A stretch of 64,000 nt of DNA from Ligula intestinalis (Eukaryota; Platyhelminthes; Cestoda; Diphyllobothriidea; Diphyllobothriidae). Positions within the stretch are counted from its first letter, which is position 1. Every line of letters begins with the position of its first letter. This document shows, one piece after another, positions 11,090-22,685 of the stretch. The translations under genes and the position numbers were made by a program. The DNA lies in NCBI GenBank assembly GCA_036362985.1, contig JAYGXS010000009.1:17944246-18008245 (forward strand), written 5' to 3'. The notes beneath the pieces were generated by a model. The model ran no database searches. It saw only the letters and a program-made list of their open reading frames with translations, and had not been told where the DNA came from.

Positions 11090-12703
11090 GTGGAGGTGCC
11101 CTTGGAAAAGAAATCACTCAAAGTTCTGTCCGCCCAGTACAATTTGAATCTATACACAGCTCTCACTAAGGGCTCCACGAAGCTTTACTCTACTAGCACT
11201 TACGCCATGTCATCTTCTGGGCGCATTAGATCACAGGGTCAGGCCATCACACTAGCATGCTGGAATGTGCGCACTCTCTCAGGTAGCCCTGGAAGGGAGC
11301 CGCCTGAACGGAGGACCGCACTAGTCGCCCGAGAACTGGCACGCTTAAAGATTGACATTGCCGCACTGAGTGAAACCCGTCTCCCTGACCAAGACCAACT
11401 GAAAGAGGTAGGCGCCGGCTACACCTTCTTCTGGAGTGGCCGGCCACAGGCAGAGCGACGCGAAGCAGGCATATCCTTTGCCATCTGGACCGATATCATG
11501 AGACGTCTAACCAACATGCCGCAAGGCATTAACGACCGCTTGATGAGCTTCCGTTTGCCTCTTCGGGCAAACAACTTCGCTACCATAATCAGCGTCTATG
11601 CACACACGATAACAAATCCTGACGCGATAATAAACAGGTTCTACGAGGACCTTCACGCCCTCCTAGCAAATGCGCTGAGGTCAGACAAACTGATTATCCT
11701 TGGAGATGTCAACGTTCGCATCGGCGCCGACCATGCTGCCTGGAGGGGTGTGTTAGGTCCCCACGGCCCCGACAATATGAATGACAATGGCCTGCGGCTT
11801 CTGCGCATCTGCGCAGAGCACTGCCTTGTTCTGATAAACACATTCTTTTGCCTCCCGCATCCGAAGAGGGTGTCGTGGATGCACCCTAAGTCCCAGGAAT
11901 GGCATCTCCTTGACTATGTCCTTGTACGGCGGCGTGGCCAAGCGGACGTGTTGGTAACAAAGACGGTCCCAACTGCTGACGATGTGTCAGACCATCGCCT
12001 CATCACCTCCAAGATGAGGATCCGTCCAAAATTTTGCAGGAGGCCTCAAGGTAAGCTTCCGCGACGTAAGCTTAATACCAACTCACTAAATCTGCCTGCA
12101 AACCATCTTCACTTTAGCAACGAACTAACTCTCGGATTAGCCGACATAGTTGACGCTGAAGAAAACCCCTCCGTGGAAAAACGTTGGGGGAAACTATGGG
12201 ACACTATACAGCAGACAGCTACACGTGTCCTCGGCCACGTACATCGCAAACATCAGGACTTGTTTGACGAAAACGACACCGATATCAGCATCCTACTCGC
12301 TGATAAAAACCGGCTACACAAAGAGTAGGTTGATCACCCATCCGACACCACGAAAATAAACTTTAATCGAATGCGTGGCATTGTACAACAGCGATTGCGG
12401 ACAATGCGAGATGCGTGGAGGACGCAAAAGGCTGAGGAAATCCAACAATTTGCGGACCGAAACGATTGGAAAAATTTCTTCGCTGCGATAAGGGCTTCCT
12501 ACGGTCCTACAATAAAAGGTACAGCTCCCCTATTAAGCGCTGACGGAACTATGCTAATCACAGAGAAAACCCAAATCCTCAACCGATGGGCCGAATATTT
12601 CGAATGCGTACTAAATCACGCCTCAAACATATCTGATGCCGCCATCGACCGCCTGCCTCAAGAGGAAATAAAACCACGATCTGAATCTCTCGCCCACGTT
12701 TGA
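11090..12703 (+). pseudogene. Retrotransposon endonuclease and linker, interrupted by a stop
   Basis: Exonuclease-endonuclease-phosphatase fold domain that would nick target DNA during target-primed reverse transcription. Visible motifs: ACWNVRTL (about residue 63), SETRLPDQ, the GDVN core in LILGDVNVRIG, LLDYVLVRR and the catalytic SDHRL. The likely element start is the ATG in the MSSSGRIRSQ region rather than the first ATG at 11,090. The frame is closed by TAG at 12,326-12,328, then continues in the same frame (RGIVQQRLRTMRDAW ... ADRNDWKNFFAAI), so a single nonsense change separates endonuclease from linker. After IKPRSESLAHV the frame is lost near 12,700. Confidence 0.85.
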
Positions 12704-12719
12704 GGAGACCACCAGAGCA

Positions 12720-13583
12720 ATGGAACAACTGCCAAACGGGAAAGTACCCGGACCGGACGGAATTCCCGCTGAAATATACAAATATGGTAAACAACAAATT
12801 ATACACCACCTGACCACACTCTTCCAGGAGATGTGGCATCAAGGGCAAGTGACTCAGGATTTCAAGGACGCCACAATCGTCCACATATACAAACATAACG
12901 ACAACAGGGGAGTCTGCGACAATCACAGAGGGATCTCACTGCTCAACCTTGCAGGAAAGATCTTCGCCCGCATCATTCTATATCACCTGAAAAACCATCT
13001 AGAACAAGGGCTCCTGCCGGAAAGCCAGTGTGGTTTTCGTCGCAGTCGCGGCACCGCAGACATGATCTTCGCCGCAAGGCAAATACAGGAAAAGTGTCAG
13101 GAGATGTACGTCCACTTACATACGACTTTCATGGACCTGACGAAAGCATTTGACACGGTAAATCGGGACGGACTATGGAAAGTCATGCGGAAATTCGGCT
13201 GCCCGGAGCACCTTATCCACATGGTACGTCAATTACATGAAGGGATGAGGGCAAGTGTCACTGACAACGGGGAGACATCCGAAGCTTTTGCTGTAACAAA
13301 CGGGGTAAAGCAGGGGTGTGTCCTCGCGCCTACACTTTTCAGTCTCATGTTCTCTGCCATGCTGATGGAGGCATATCGAAATGAGAGCCCTGGGATCGAA
13401 ATCGTCTACAGAACTGACGACCACCTATTTAACACCCGACGAATGACAGCTGCCTCACGTATCTCCACAACCATTGCCCACGATCTACTCTTCGCGGATG
13501 ACTGCGCGCTAAATACCATGACGGAGGAAGACATGCAAGAAGTATGGACCTCCTTTCCGACAGCTGCGCAAAATTTGGACTAA
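12720..13583 (+). pseudogene. Retrotransposon reverse transcriptase, core
   Basis: RT fingers and palm. In order: KVPGPDGIPAEIYK, CDNHRGISLLNLAGKIFAR, PESQCGFRRSRGTADMIF, catalytic motif A (FMDLTKAFDTVNRDGLW), motif B (VTNGVKQGCVLAPTLFSLMF) and motif C (LLFADDCAL). Catalytic aspartates are kept. The frame shifts near 13,545, after MTEEDMQ, into the next segment. It would copy the element RNA into DNA at the target site. Confidence 0.85.
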
Positions 13584-14281
13584 GCATCAGCACGGTAAAA
13601 ACGGTGGTAATGCATCAAGCGCCACCCGGTGAGGTTTGCCACGCACCACAAATAAACGTTAACAACTCGGTGCTTACAGCTGTGCAACGCTTCGCCTACC
13701 TAGGCAGCAAGCTCTCCCGCGACTGCAGATTGGACGACGAGATTGCGCACCGGATCTGCAAAGCAAGTCGGACCTACGGGAGGCTCAAAACGTCCGTCTG
13801 GAGGCGCGATGGCCTCAATCCGTCTACAAAACTGAAGATGTACAAGGCCGTCGTCCTCTCAATACTCCTTTATGGAGCGGAGACCTGGACCGTCTACGCA
13901 CACCAAGTACGTAGATTAAACCATTTTCATCGCAGCTGTCTCCACCGAATACTGAATTTGCGATGGCAAGACAGGATTCCGGACACGGAGGTGCTGGAGA
14001 GGACAAACACTCTCAGCATCCACGCCACGCTGATGCAGATACAACTGAGCTGGAGTGGCCATTTGGTAAGAATGGACGACAAACGACTTCCAAGGAGACT
14101 TCTATACGGAGGTGTCATTGGGGGATCCCGCCGAAGGGGGGGGGGGACAAAAGAAGCGATACAGGGACACACTGAAGAACTCATAAAAGCGCCTTCAAAT
14201 CAATGCGCAAACTTGGGAACAACTCGCGCAAGACCGATCGGCATGGCGAAGAACACTGAAAGAAGGCACAGCTACCTTTAA
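13544..14281 (+). pseudogene. Reverse transcriptase thumb and C-terminal region
   Basis: Continuation of the RT after a frame shift: [80 protein letters not shown] and [20 protein letters not shown]. These are the usual region downstream of motif C in RTE-type elements. The frame is lost in the run of G at about 14,137-14,147 (after GGSRRR), so residues past that point in this frame are not the original protein. Confidence 0.8.
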
Positions 14282-14315
14282 ATCTGGTAGGATCACTGCC
14301 GCAAAAGGAAAAAGG

Positions 14316-14519
14316 ATGGCCCGTAAGCAACCAACCCAACAGGAAAGTGGTACGAACACCCAAGCCCTGCCAACATGTCCTTGTTGCCAGCGAACGTTCC
14401 GTGCACGTATTGGCCTGGTAGGTCATCTCAGGACGCAATGTGCCGCCTTTCCACCACCTTTATTTCCTACGGCATCCAACACAGAAACTAACCCTCCTAC
14501 TCGCAGCCTCTCCCAATGA
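14316..14519 (+). pseudogene. Retrotransposon C-terminal zinc finger
   Basis: Last part of the same polyprotein, in yet another frame. A single finger is visible as CPCCQRTFRARIGLVGHLRT followed by QC: cysteine pair, histidine and final cysteine in a C2HC spacing (C-x2-C-x12-H-x4-C). Such terminal fingers are thought to bind nucleic acid. The frame then runs to a stop after a Pro/Thr-rich tail. Confidence 0.75.
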
Positions 14520-15689
14520 AACGTAAGTGAAATCATTGACTCCATCTATGCACTATTCCTATGCCCTGTTGCATTATCAGCCTGAAATACTCTATAAATC
14601 CAGGCTCAGTAAAATTATAGCACTACATTCGGATAATCAACAGGCTACGCACTCAGCTCATGTACGCTAACTATAGAGGCCGGCAGCCAGACCATGATTA
14701 GCCAAGGGTACTTGCTCTTTGATCTTATCCTTTCAATGCATTCTTACAACTACCAATAACAATACTATAAGACTTTGACATTGCGTTAAACCGCTGCACT
14801 AACCACTATGCACCTAAAATGAATCGCGCGACAGGTGCACTGAACCAACGCGGGGACTAGATACATGCATGGCGTACTTTACTCGGCGAGCGCTCCGATA
14901 ACAAAATGACAAGGCAAGGGATCACTATACGCAACACCGAAACCTACCAAAAAAATTCCTACCAGCTTTATGCAGAATACATTAATTAGATCAGCCACCA
15001 GCTTATCCTTTAGCTCTAGTATATGCAGTTAGTCTCGTAGCACAGATCTTATTTTTTTCTTTCTCTTTAATTATTTTTAATTCAATTTTTCAATTTAACT
15101 ATAAATAAACTCCGGCCAGCGTCAGCTAAGATGCCATACTGCCTATGCAAAACTGTAATCTAACTTACCTACAACCTATTTGGCTATAAATCACTAAACA
15201 GCTTAGACACAAATGAACCTCTAAGTATACGCCATCGAGTCTCAGCCTAGATTTGCCTAGCTCTGACATTTCGTTTTAAATCTAGTTCTCAAAGCCGAGT
15301 CTGAGGTTTAGCCTACGATCGTTTCATCAGCTACTTCCATTTATAAGCCAATTTTCTGTGTTAAAATGATTCATAAACTGGTAAGTGCCGAACACAAAAT
15401 GGCTGAATAAATTATGAGAATGAAAATGGTTACGATGCTAATGTAGACGCCCACAATTGATTTGCGCTGATGAGTAAGTATATGCGCTCTATACGTCATA
15501 TGTATGCGCGTCTGTATGAGGATATTGGTCAACCAAGACATCCTGTGAAACCGATCATACAGATTGCGTTCTCGTGAACGCTACAATTTGGGCCAGCAAT
15601 CCGGTCAAATACATCTCTGGGATGGTAGGAGAACTAGATACTGAGGTCTATAACTGCACACTAAACTAAAATTTCTCACATGCATGCAC
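14520..15689. other. A/T-rich sequence, nothing recognised
   Basis: No long open frame on either strand. The first few hundred bases may include the 3' untranslated end of the RTE-like element; no clear tail repeat or target-site duplication was seen. Confidence 0.4.
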
Positions 15690-16610
15690 AGAAAACATGG
15701 TAGTCTACCACCTACGGGTCTTAGCAAGTATGGTTACTAGAATTAGCCCCCTAGAATAACACTTTCAAAAGTAGTACACTGGAGATCAAGGGAACACGGC
15801 CCAGACCAAACTCCAACTAGCGGAACTACTTTTCTTGAGATAAGAGTGCGGAAACCAAGTCAAGCAGAGCTCGCTCAGGCCCCAAAGCGTGTACTTACCC
15901 GAAATAGTTAAACCCAGACTCACTTTCCTACTGAGAGCAAAGGGATATAAGCCCTATCGTTGGTTTAGCCCGCATCGCCATTGACAAATGGCGGCATCAG
16001 TGCTAGCGACACTTTTTTGTCGAGATTGCGGGGACATGAACCCCGTGCTGGCTCTAGTACTCCTGGCATAGGCACGTACTTATTGCATCAGCTTCTGAGT
16101 CCGTACAGTTCGATGGATCAAGTTGAAAGTGCGGAAACCAAGGCGTATGCATCTTTGCTCAGGACACCCAGCTCAATTATTATCCAAATGCTAATCACTT
16201 CTACCTCATACAGACAGGGGAGTGCATACTGGGTGCGTCTCCTTAAATAGAAGATACACAGGCAGTACATATAGTACAGTATCTACTAGCCTCAGTAAGT
16301 ATACTTTCTAGAATTAGCACTTATATCATATGCAAGCACCTATTAAAACAGCGTCTTATTCCGTACAGCTCGAGGGATCGAGCTGAGAGTGCGGAAGCCA
16401 AGGCAAACACAGCTTTGCTCAGGCCCCAAGCCTGTACTTCCCCGAAGCAGTTAAACCCAGATTTACCTTCCTTATTCAGATCAAGGGTATAAGAACCATA
16501 TTGAAGGCTCAGTCAGAGTCAACGCTGACAAGTGGTGGCACCAGTGCCAGTAATACTACACTTCTTGTTAGTTTGAGGGGAGATGAACCCTGCACTGTCT
16601 TTACCCAGCG
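15690..16610 (+). repeat. Diverged tandem duplication
   Basis: Two collinear units, about 15,690-16,090 and 16,260-16,610. Landmarks: TTACTAGAATTAGC and TTTCTAGAATTAGC; GAGTGCGGAAACCAAG and GAGTGCGGAAGCCAAG; CAGGCCCCAAAGC and CAGGCCCCAAGCC; AGTTAAACCCAGA in both; GCATCAGTGCTAG and GCACCAGTGCCAG; ATGAACCCCGTGCTG and ATGAACCCTGCACTG. A partial third piece (GTGCGGAAACCAAGGC) lies at about 16,129. Possibly satellite-like or SINE-derived; no coding content. Confidence 0.65.
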
Positions 16611-16715
16611 TCAATATTACTCAGATGCACCCTAGCAGTGACACTAGAAATAGCAGTAGTGGTTGTTTAGCAGAACGAGGCCTGGCTTCTTAGAATCAGG
16701 CTAGACGCCTACTAT

Positions 16716-16774
16716 AGGTGAGTGAGAGTAGAGTGCAGTAGTACCGGCGCAAAGTCTACTGTCACTATATACTA
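16716..16774 (-). repeat. Rep2-like fragment
   Basis: On the minus strand the order AGTGACAGTAGACTTTGCGC then CTACTGCACTCTACTCTCAC resembles the first half of Rep2. It is shorter than the other copies. Confidence 0.4.
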
Positions 16775-16974
16775 AGCTTAGGCGGTGTTTACGGCTGCGG
16801 CCTACGCCCTTTCTCTGTGCGGCCATCTCAACTTGTCTTGTCACCGTTTAAACACAGTTGAGAAGGTTAGAGTGGGGTAGGTAGTGGCGCGCCTGCTATC
16901 ACTATACCTGACCACAGTCACCGTCTCTACTCTTGAGCAAATGGTGGACATCTTCGCTTGCGATGGTCGAACTA

Positions 16975-17096
16975 ACACACCCCAGCCTCCGTGCAACACC
17001 TCTTACTGGTGTGCGTTTCCAACAACTCTTACCATATCTTGATCTGGCTTTTGCCGGTAGAGCCGGTCGGCCCCATGATCGGCCAAATTTCTACAA
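16975..17096 (+). repeat. Rep5 dispersed repeat, copy 2
   Basis: Near copy of 10,930-11,066 (CTCTTACTGGTGTGCGTTTC, GGTCGGCCCCATGATCGG, AAATTTCTACAA). The similarity stops at the left end of the terminal-inverted-repeat element starting at 17,097, consistent with that element having inserted into or beside it. Confidence 0.75.
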
Positions 17097-17559
17097 CAGT
17101 AGTCGCCAGTTATTAAGGCCACGGTTAATAGGCCCAGTCGCGTATTAAGCCCAAATCAGCTTGGGACGGAATTTTACATAGGAAAATCCACCAGCTAATA
17201 AGCCCAGCTTGCCAACAGGATAGAGTGAGATTCTCATTGCTCTGCGTGCGCAGCTGGTTACATACTTTTGGCCAGTCTTACGCGAGGGAAGTTTCCTCCA
17301 AAACAACTGACACTAGACCGTTTTTTTTAAACGTGTCGCAAACCATTTTTTTGTTTTTATTATTACGTAAAATACCGACAAACCGCATTTTTTTCCTGCA
17401 CATAACCAAGCTCTACAGATAATACAGTACGTATGTAATGTATAGTGCCTATACTGTGTTTGCTTATCAAGAACTAAGACTGCCCGACTAGTGCGCCCGC
17501 CGCTTATTAAGCCAAATTTGGTCTGAGCCCGAGGTGGGCTTACTAGCCGACGACTACTG
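17097..17559. mobile_element. MITE-like element with CAGTAGTCGCC terminal inverted repeats, copy 1
   Basis: The left end reads CAGTAGTCGCCAGTTATTAA; the right end, reverse complemented, reads CAGTAGTCGTCGGCTAGTAA. Inside, AATAGGCCCAGTC and GCTTATTAAGCC-like blocks recur. A much shorter relative with the same ends is at 52,158-52,256. No transposase frame is present, so it would be non-autonomous. A T-rich stretch (17,320-17,400) lies in the centre. Target-site duplication is not evident. Confidence 0.65.
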
Positions 17560-18720
17560 CACTAAAACAGATGATTGTTCGAACATCGATTTCGATGAAG
17601 CCCACCATATGCACCAATAGGCTGGTACAGTGACAGGCCACAGGACTAACCTTAAAGCGATAGCACTCTATATCTTCAACATGGCTCCTGGTTGGCCACT
17701 TTCTCCAATACAAGCCAGAAGCACTGCCTAACGTAGTCGTAAGTTACAGTAACTTTTCACGCTGGTAATACTGCACTACCTACCCGTACTCACCTTAATA
17801 AGTTGCTAAGGCAGGCTCAATGGGGCCGAGAATGATACGCCTTCTACTACTAACTAAAAATACAGCCAATTGTTAGTAGTACTGGTACTATTTGACGCGG
17901 ATTAAACATCACACTGGGGCCCATACCCCGTTGCTTTCAACAAGGAGTGTGAAGCTGGGTTTAAGCTATTCTGAGTAAATACATGTTTGGGGCGCTAAGC
18001 ACAGCAGGGATTGCCTCGGTTATCACCCCATCAGGTTGTGGCCGTTTCTACTAGGTTCGGCCTATGACACTGCCGCTGCTAAAAGTACGTGCCTACGCCT
18101 AAGTGCCTTTTCTAGTAAGCATGCTTACTAATGTCCGTATATACCATAATACAGTCTGTGTGTGCTTTTTAAGAAGTTGACACCCAGTATGCACCCAAGA
18201 TCGAAGTAAAGTAATTCGCTTATGGGTTAAATAAAGCGTTATTAAATAAAGGTACAATTCCTACCATGCCTTTATGGCTTAACGTTTGCCGTCTACAGAC
18301 TACATATACACCTACAATGGTACCTAGCTGTTGCTTAAACTTTATGGAATGCATACTCATTTCCCCTCGATCGCAGAATCTGGGTTTATCCTATGCTGAC
18401 TAACTATACGTTTGAGGCCTGGAGCACATCAGGGCTTTCCTTGGTTTTCGCCCTCTCCCCTCTGCTCATCAAAAGTTGTGTCATATTTTACCAAGTTTGG
18501 GCTAGGATGCCGCTGCTGCTAGAGGTAATATGCCACTGCTAGAAGTGCTAATTCTAGTAATCATACTTACCAAGAGCAGTGGATAGTATATTCTAGTAAT
18601 ATATTCCTCTAATTGTATTAACAGTTAAGGTGCATCCTATTTTTGCAAAAAATCAAAGCAGATGGGAGCATGAGCTTACCCGCGTCCTAAACTTCATCTG
18701 GTCTGATTTATAAGACATCC
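17560..18720 (+). repeat. Diverged tandem duplication within non-coding DNA
   Basis: Units at about 17,930-18,155 and 18,370-18,590 share CTGGGTTTAAGCTATTCTGA / CTGGGTTTATCCTATGCTGA, TGCCGCTGCTAAAAG / TGCCGCTGCTGCTAGAG and CTAGTAAGCATGCTTAC / CTAGTAATCATACTTAC. The rest of the stretch shows no gene. Confidence 0.55.
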
Positions 18721-19423
18721 AGGCGAGCGCTCACGTTCCGCGGAGAAGTAAGACTGCCAACAATAACTTACAGTGACTACTACTACTACATCTACGACTG
18801 CTATTACCAGTAAAACGATTCAGTCCGTGTTTCAAGGTACAAATACGTGTGTGTGCTCGGACACTGAGACGTCGAATAGCACAGAACCCACACAAACAGG
18901 GGGTCATAAAAGACTAGAGAGTAAAGAGAATGGGTGGGGTAGTTTATTAAACGGAGGCAATAAGCAAGTGCAATACACATCTGGAAACCGGTTGTTTGAG
19001 CCATCAGTCTGTCGTACAAAAAACAGTTTATATAAAGGATGATAGGAGGGTTCAGTTGCAGGGCTTCCCTGGCCCAAATCGGAACATGAGGAAGGAGAGC
19101 TCCCTGTACTGGACGTAGGCGTAACAGCCTGGATCGTGGTCGAAATGCCTACACCGACAGAAAAAAAGAGCGGTCAAAAGTTAGTAGCAGGAAAACACTG
19201 TTCGGATATTAGCCGGACCAAATGATATTAAGGTTTGCAGGCTTTCCTAAGGCGTCGAGCGTAGCCAAATGCATTTGTTTGTTAGCTCTGACCGCAAACA
19301 GATGCACGCGCTCGCTCGCGCGCGCCACTGGTCACAGTTGTCCTAATGCGTCAAACAGGCTACAGCCGAACGCGCACTAGACACTCTCTTATAAGACACT
19401 GTCCCCCTGACACAGGGAGAGTT
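18721..19423. other. No recognisable feature
   Basis: Frames of about 70-90 codons exist on both strands at 18.77-19.04 kb without recognisable motifs. A CGCTCGCTCGCGCGCGCC low-complexity stretch is at about 19,310-19,327. Confidence 0.4.
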
Positions 19424-19634
19424 GCGACAGCGGACGCGAGGCAACGCTAGTCCAAGGTCTGCTACACCAAACCTCCCTACGTTGGAGCTATCTCCCATCA
19501 TATCCATCTGTGCTTCTGATGACGGAGCAGCCCCTCCCGACCACGCTGCTCCGACATCCCCTCCTTCACACCGCCGGGATTGAGGCCCACTCGGCGGGGC
19601 TCGTGATCCAACGAGGGCTACTAGCAAGCCAGCC
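19424..19634 (+). mobile_element. LINE-end short element (SINE-like), copy 1
   Basis: Contains GGTCTGCTACACCAAACCTC, then the LINE-like start codon region ATGACGGAGCAGCCCCTCCC and CGCCGGGATTGAGGCCCACT, and then the LINE 3' terminus GTGATCCAACGAGGGCTACT. The first ~30 bp are diverged from the other copies. It therefore joins the 5' end and 3' end of the LINE present at 45,651-49,041 without the coding body. Confidence 0.75.
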
Positions 19635-20379
19635 ACCCGAGACAGTTCCTCCGGATGGATTCCAGAACTATGCCTTTCTTATTGTGTTTCCCATTGGGGA
19701 TTCCAACAGGGCGTAATTCGACGGTGATACACGTCAGATGCCATCGTTATAACACTAGCGACGATGAACTCGTCGCTATAAGAAACACTACAACGTGAAT
19801 AGCAAAAAAGACGACTAGCACAGATAAAAATAAAACATTTTTTGCTAAGACGCGAAGCTTTACGCAAACACGAGAAGTCTAAAGCAGCATGACCCTCCCC
19901 CCCCCATCAAATATAGGTTGATGCGTCGCGTAGCAGTACATCGCACTAAATCGATGTTCACAAAGAGGCAACCTCTGTGTGGATTCTTCACAGCGGGGTG
20001 TCATTTTATTAAGTTGCAAAGAAGAATGCGTTAAGGAGTGAGCGAGGACAGTAATTCAGCTGACGCAGAAGAAACACGAGTTTGACGGGCCTCACAGGTG
20101 GGGAGGACGGCGACGGCTGCTTGCGTACGCGCGCGCTATGGATCTTGCCACCACCAGCGCTGTGTTAATGTCTCCAGCACGAGAGCATTCTCATGTCAAA
20201 ATATAACATGCCGTCAGATACACACCCATACCACTAATCTAAGGCCTCAACGGAGTACCAGATGTGGCGGGTGGTGTTGAGGACTCCATTCATTTTTGTT
20301 ATTTTTACTTGGATCTAGTTAAATGGGCTTTCCAAAAAGAAGCATGTCCAATAAGATATACAGCATTGCGAGTGCTGCA
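19635..20379. other. No recognisable feature
   Basis: No frame resembles a known protein. Ends where the ~1-kb Rep3 copy A begins. Confidence 0.4.
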
Positions 20380-21400
20380 AGAAACTTTCATGACGAAATT
20401 TAACTTGTTAGTTGAGCACATTGTTTGCCAGGCACTAATTTTGGCTGGATCATGAGTAAGTTTATAACGAAGAAACTTCCTATGCAATAAGGCAAGACAG
20501 AACCCAACTTCTTATAAATATGCATTATGCTACGAAAGAATTCCAGAACAAGTAGAAAAAATTGGAAAAATGATCCTCGCCAGAAGTAAAACATTTTGTC
20601 CGAAGTTGCTCAAATGGAAATGAAGTCAAGTTTAAGGAATCGCACTTATTTTCAGAAACAAGCAATAATGTTAGCTTAAAAGATTATTTTTAGCTATCCT
20701 GTCACGTTGTTTTGCACAAAATAGTGTAACAAAGAAGTTTTCGTGAGAATTTTTGCTCTACCGCACATAAGCAAAGTGGGGCACATGTTACCGCCAATGT
20801 AATGAAAAGAAGGCCTTATTGAATGTAAGTTATGTAGAAATATAGTTTTTTGTAAACTATACGTTCGCTTATGAGTTATGTAGAAACGGAACAGACAGAA
20901 GAATAAGAAGTATTTAAAAATGGCAATATATGGCCAGTCTTTTTTGCATTCGCAAGCTTACAACAGATCGTGGAATTAATCCACTTATGCGGAAAATAAT
21001 TAATTATAAAGAGAACAGTAAGTTCTTTCATCTCCAATCAAATTGAATCGTTCATTTTTAGGTAAATTAAAGAAATTGTCAAGTCTCCATCTTGGAAAAA
21101 GTTAACATACACAGAAATTCGTCAGCCGAATACCTAATCAAAGTTATTTTGATTAATATTAGGAATAGCAACATCAGAATTCCGTTGCGGACATTATTTA
21201 TTGACAAAAATATGGTTTGCTGTTTTGAGGCATTTCTAAATATGAGCAGCATGGCCATCATCACAAGAACTAATATCCAAAAAAACTTTCTTTCCGTAAA
21301 TGCGCTTTATATATATATATATATATCTTATTTGAAAGGTTTCGGTGTAAACATCGAAAGAAGCGCAATTTATAAATGAAAAACTAAAAACGAAGAAAAT
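20380..21400 (+). repeat. Rep3 ~1-kb dispersed repeat, copy A
   Basis: Starts near TTCATGACGAAATTTAACTT and runs to about TAAACATCGAAAGAAGCGC. Collinear landmarks with copies B and C: ATGAATATGCAC-like (20,517), TTGCTCAAATGGAAATGA, TTATGTAGAAATATA, GCATTCGCAAGCTTA, CAAATTGAATCGTT, GTTTGCTGTTTTGAGGCATT. A short (AT)n tract at 21,310-21,325 is specific to this copy. No protein similarity; A/T-rich and non-coding by eye. Confidence 0.75.
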
Positions 21401-22192
21401 AATGGCATACTTTATTCGACTTTTGCAGCACTCGCAATACCGTCCGTAATAAACTAACGAAAAGGTGTCGTAAAATCGGTGAGCATCTCTCTATCATAGG
21501 TTAATAAGCCCCGATCAGTAAGAGTAGTGAAAATTCGATTCCCGGGTGGTAAGTCAGAAGGAGAAATGGCGTTCACGGGGCGAGGTTTATTTGGTAACTG
21601 ACTTTTTGGAGCAGTTTGGCCTATTCATCTTCAGAAAGTTAGCACTCTTGGCTCTCGCCATTTGCCGCTAGTTTCTTCCGCGTGGGCAGTCTGCCAATCC
21701 GGAGGTAGGGTGTGGATAAGTTCTAGGAGGTAGGTGGGCCTTAGGCTAGGACACAAGAATATTTACCGTACCTGTAATCTAGCGACTTAATCTGGATTGA
21801 CATACACCGATGGACATCGACAGGACAACAGGTTCGCGACTTATTAGTAGTTGAAGCGTTCTACTTAATTTTGTTGATGAAGTAAAAGAACTGGGGTGCC
21901 TTCAAACCCCTCACCCTTCTAAGATCCAGCATCTTTATGCATATGCAATGCTTCCTTTCTATAATAAATATGAATGCGTTTGAATTTTGCCAACTGACGG
22001 TAAAACTCAGGCTCCCTACGTTGCTCCTCCTCCAGTACGCGTGTGTTTGTGCGTGCGTATGGGAGGAGAAGGAGGACTGAGAGGCAGGCTGCAATGGCTC
22101 CTTCTTAATGTAGCCCCTTAGCGAGTTGGCTGAGTAAAGTGTGTGCATGTTGAGTGAATATCGCGCCCGCCACCTATACCCCCCCCCCCCGG
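21401..22192. other. No recognisable gene
   Basis: The minus-strand frame at 21,861-22,229 overlaps the short element below and is not a gene. A tRNA T-arm-like ATTCGATTCCCGGG is near 21,534, without a tRNA around it. Confidence 0.35.
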
Positions 22193-22410
22193 GGGAACCA
22201 CAGCAGACGCGTCTTTGTCGCGTTCGCACCCGCTCTCACAGGGGCCAAGGTCTGCTACACCAATCTCCCTACGGTCGATCTATCTTCCCTCCCTTCAATC
22301 TGAGTTTTCGATGACGAAGGAGCCCCGCCCGACCATGCTCCTCCTCGCCGCCGGGATTTAGGCCCACCCGGAGGGGCTACTGATCCAACAAGGGCTACGA
22401 GCTAGCCACC
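22193..22410 (+). mobile_element. LINE-end short element (SINE-like), copy 2
   Basis: Starts GGGAACCACAGCAGACGCGT, includes AAGGTCTGCTACACCAATCT, ATGACGAAGGAGCCCCGCCC and CCGCCGGGATTTAGGCCCAC, and ends GATCCAACAAGGGCTACGAG. C-rich runs lie on both sides (CCACCTATACCCCC left, CCACCCAACCCCC right), which could be a decayed target-site duplication. Confidence 0.8.
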
Positions 22411-22539
22411 CAACCCCCCCCCCCCCCCCACCTCATCCCCGGTCATATTAACTTTGTCTTTACACAGGAAACGGGAGTGGGAGCGGCGAGCGAGTCTGCT
22501 TTAACTCCTGTTTTCATTCGCGGTAGTTCGCTGCATTGC

Positions 22540-22685
22540 TTTAGCTTGCCGTAGCCTTCGTACAGCTTGCCTCAGTGTCTGCCTTGACTTGCTTCAGCGT
22601 TTGTTGCGGTTTGTTGGAGCACGCGGCTGCCCATCGTCAAAATCGACGGGGAAACTGTCGTGTGTTTGTGTTGGGAGAAGAAACT
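22540..22685 (+). repeat. Rep6 dispersed repeat, copy 1
   Basis: GTAGCCTTCGTACAGCTTGC, CTTGCTTCAGCGTTTG and TGTTGGAGCACGCGG match 45,497-45,636. The second copy is the site into which the 3.4-kb LINE inserted. Confidence 0.7.

Larger units (their letters stand above)
11090..14519 (+). mobile_element. RTE-like non-LTR retrotransposon, near full length, inactive
   Basis: One polyprotein frame originally encoded, in order, an AP-like endonuclease, a reverse transcriptase and a C-terminal zinc finger. It is now broken by a TAG stop at 12,326 and by frame shifts near 12,700, 13,545 and in a G run at about 14,137-14,147. All motifs remain easy to read, so the copy is fairly young. The grouping (endonuclease with WNVRTL, RT with GVKQGCVLAPTLFSLMFS and FADD) suits the RTE/CFDP2-type elements common in flatworms. 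Target-site duplications were not found, and the 5' end is only approximate. Confidence 0.85.
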
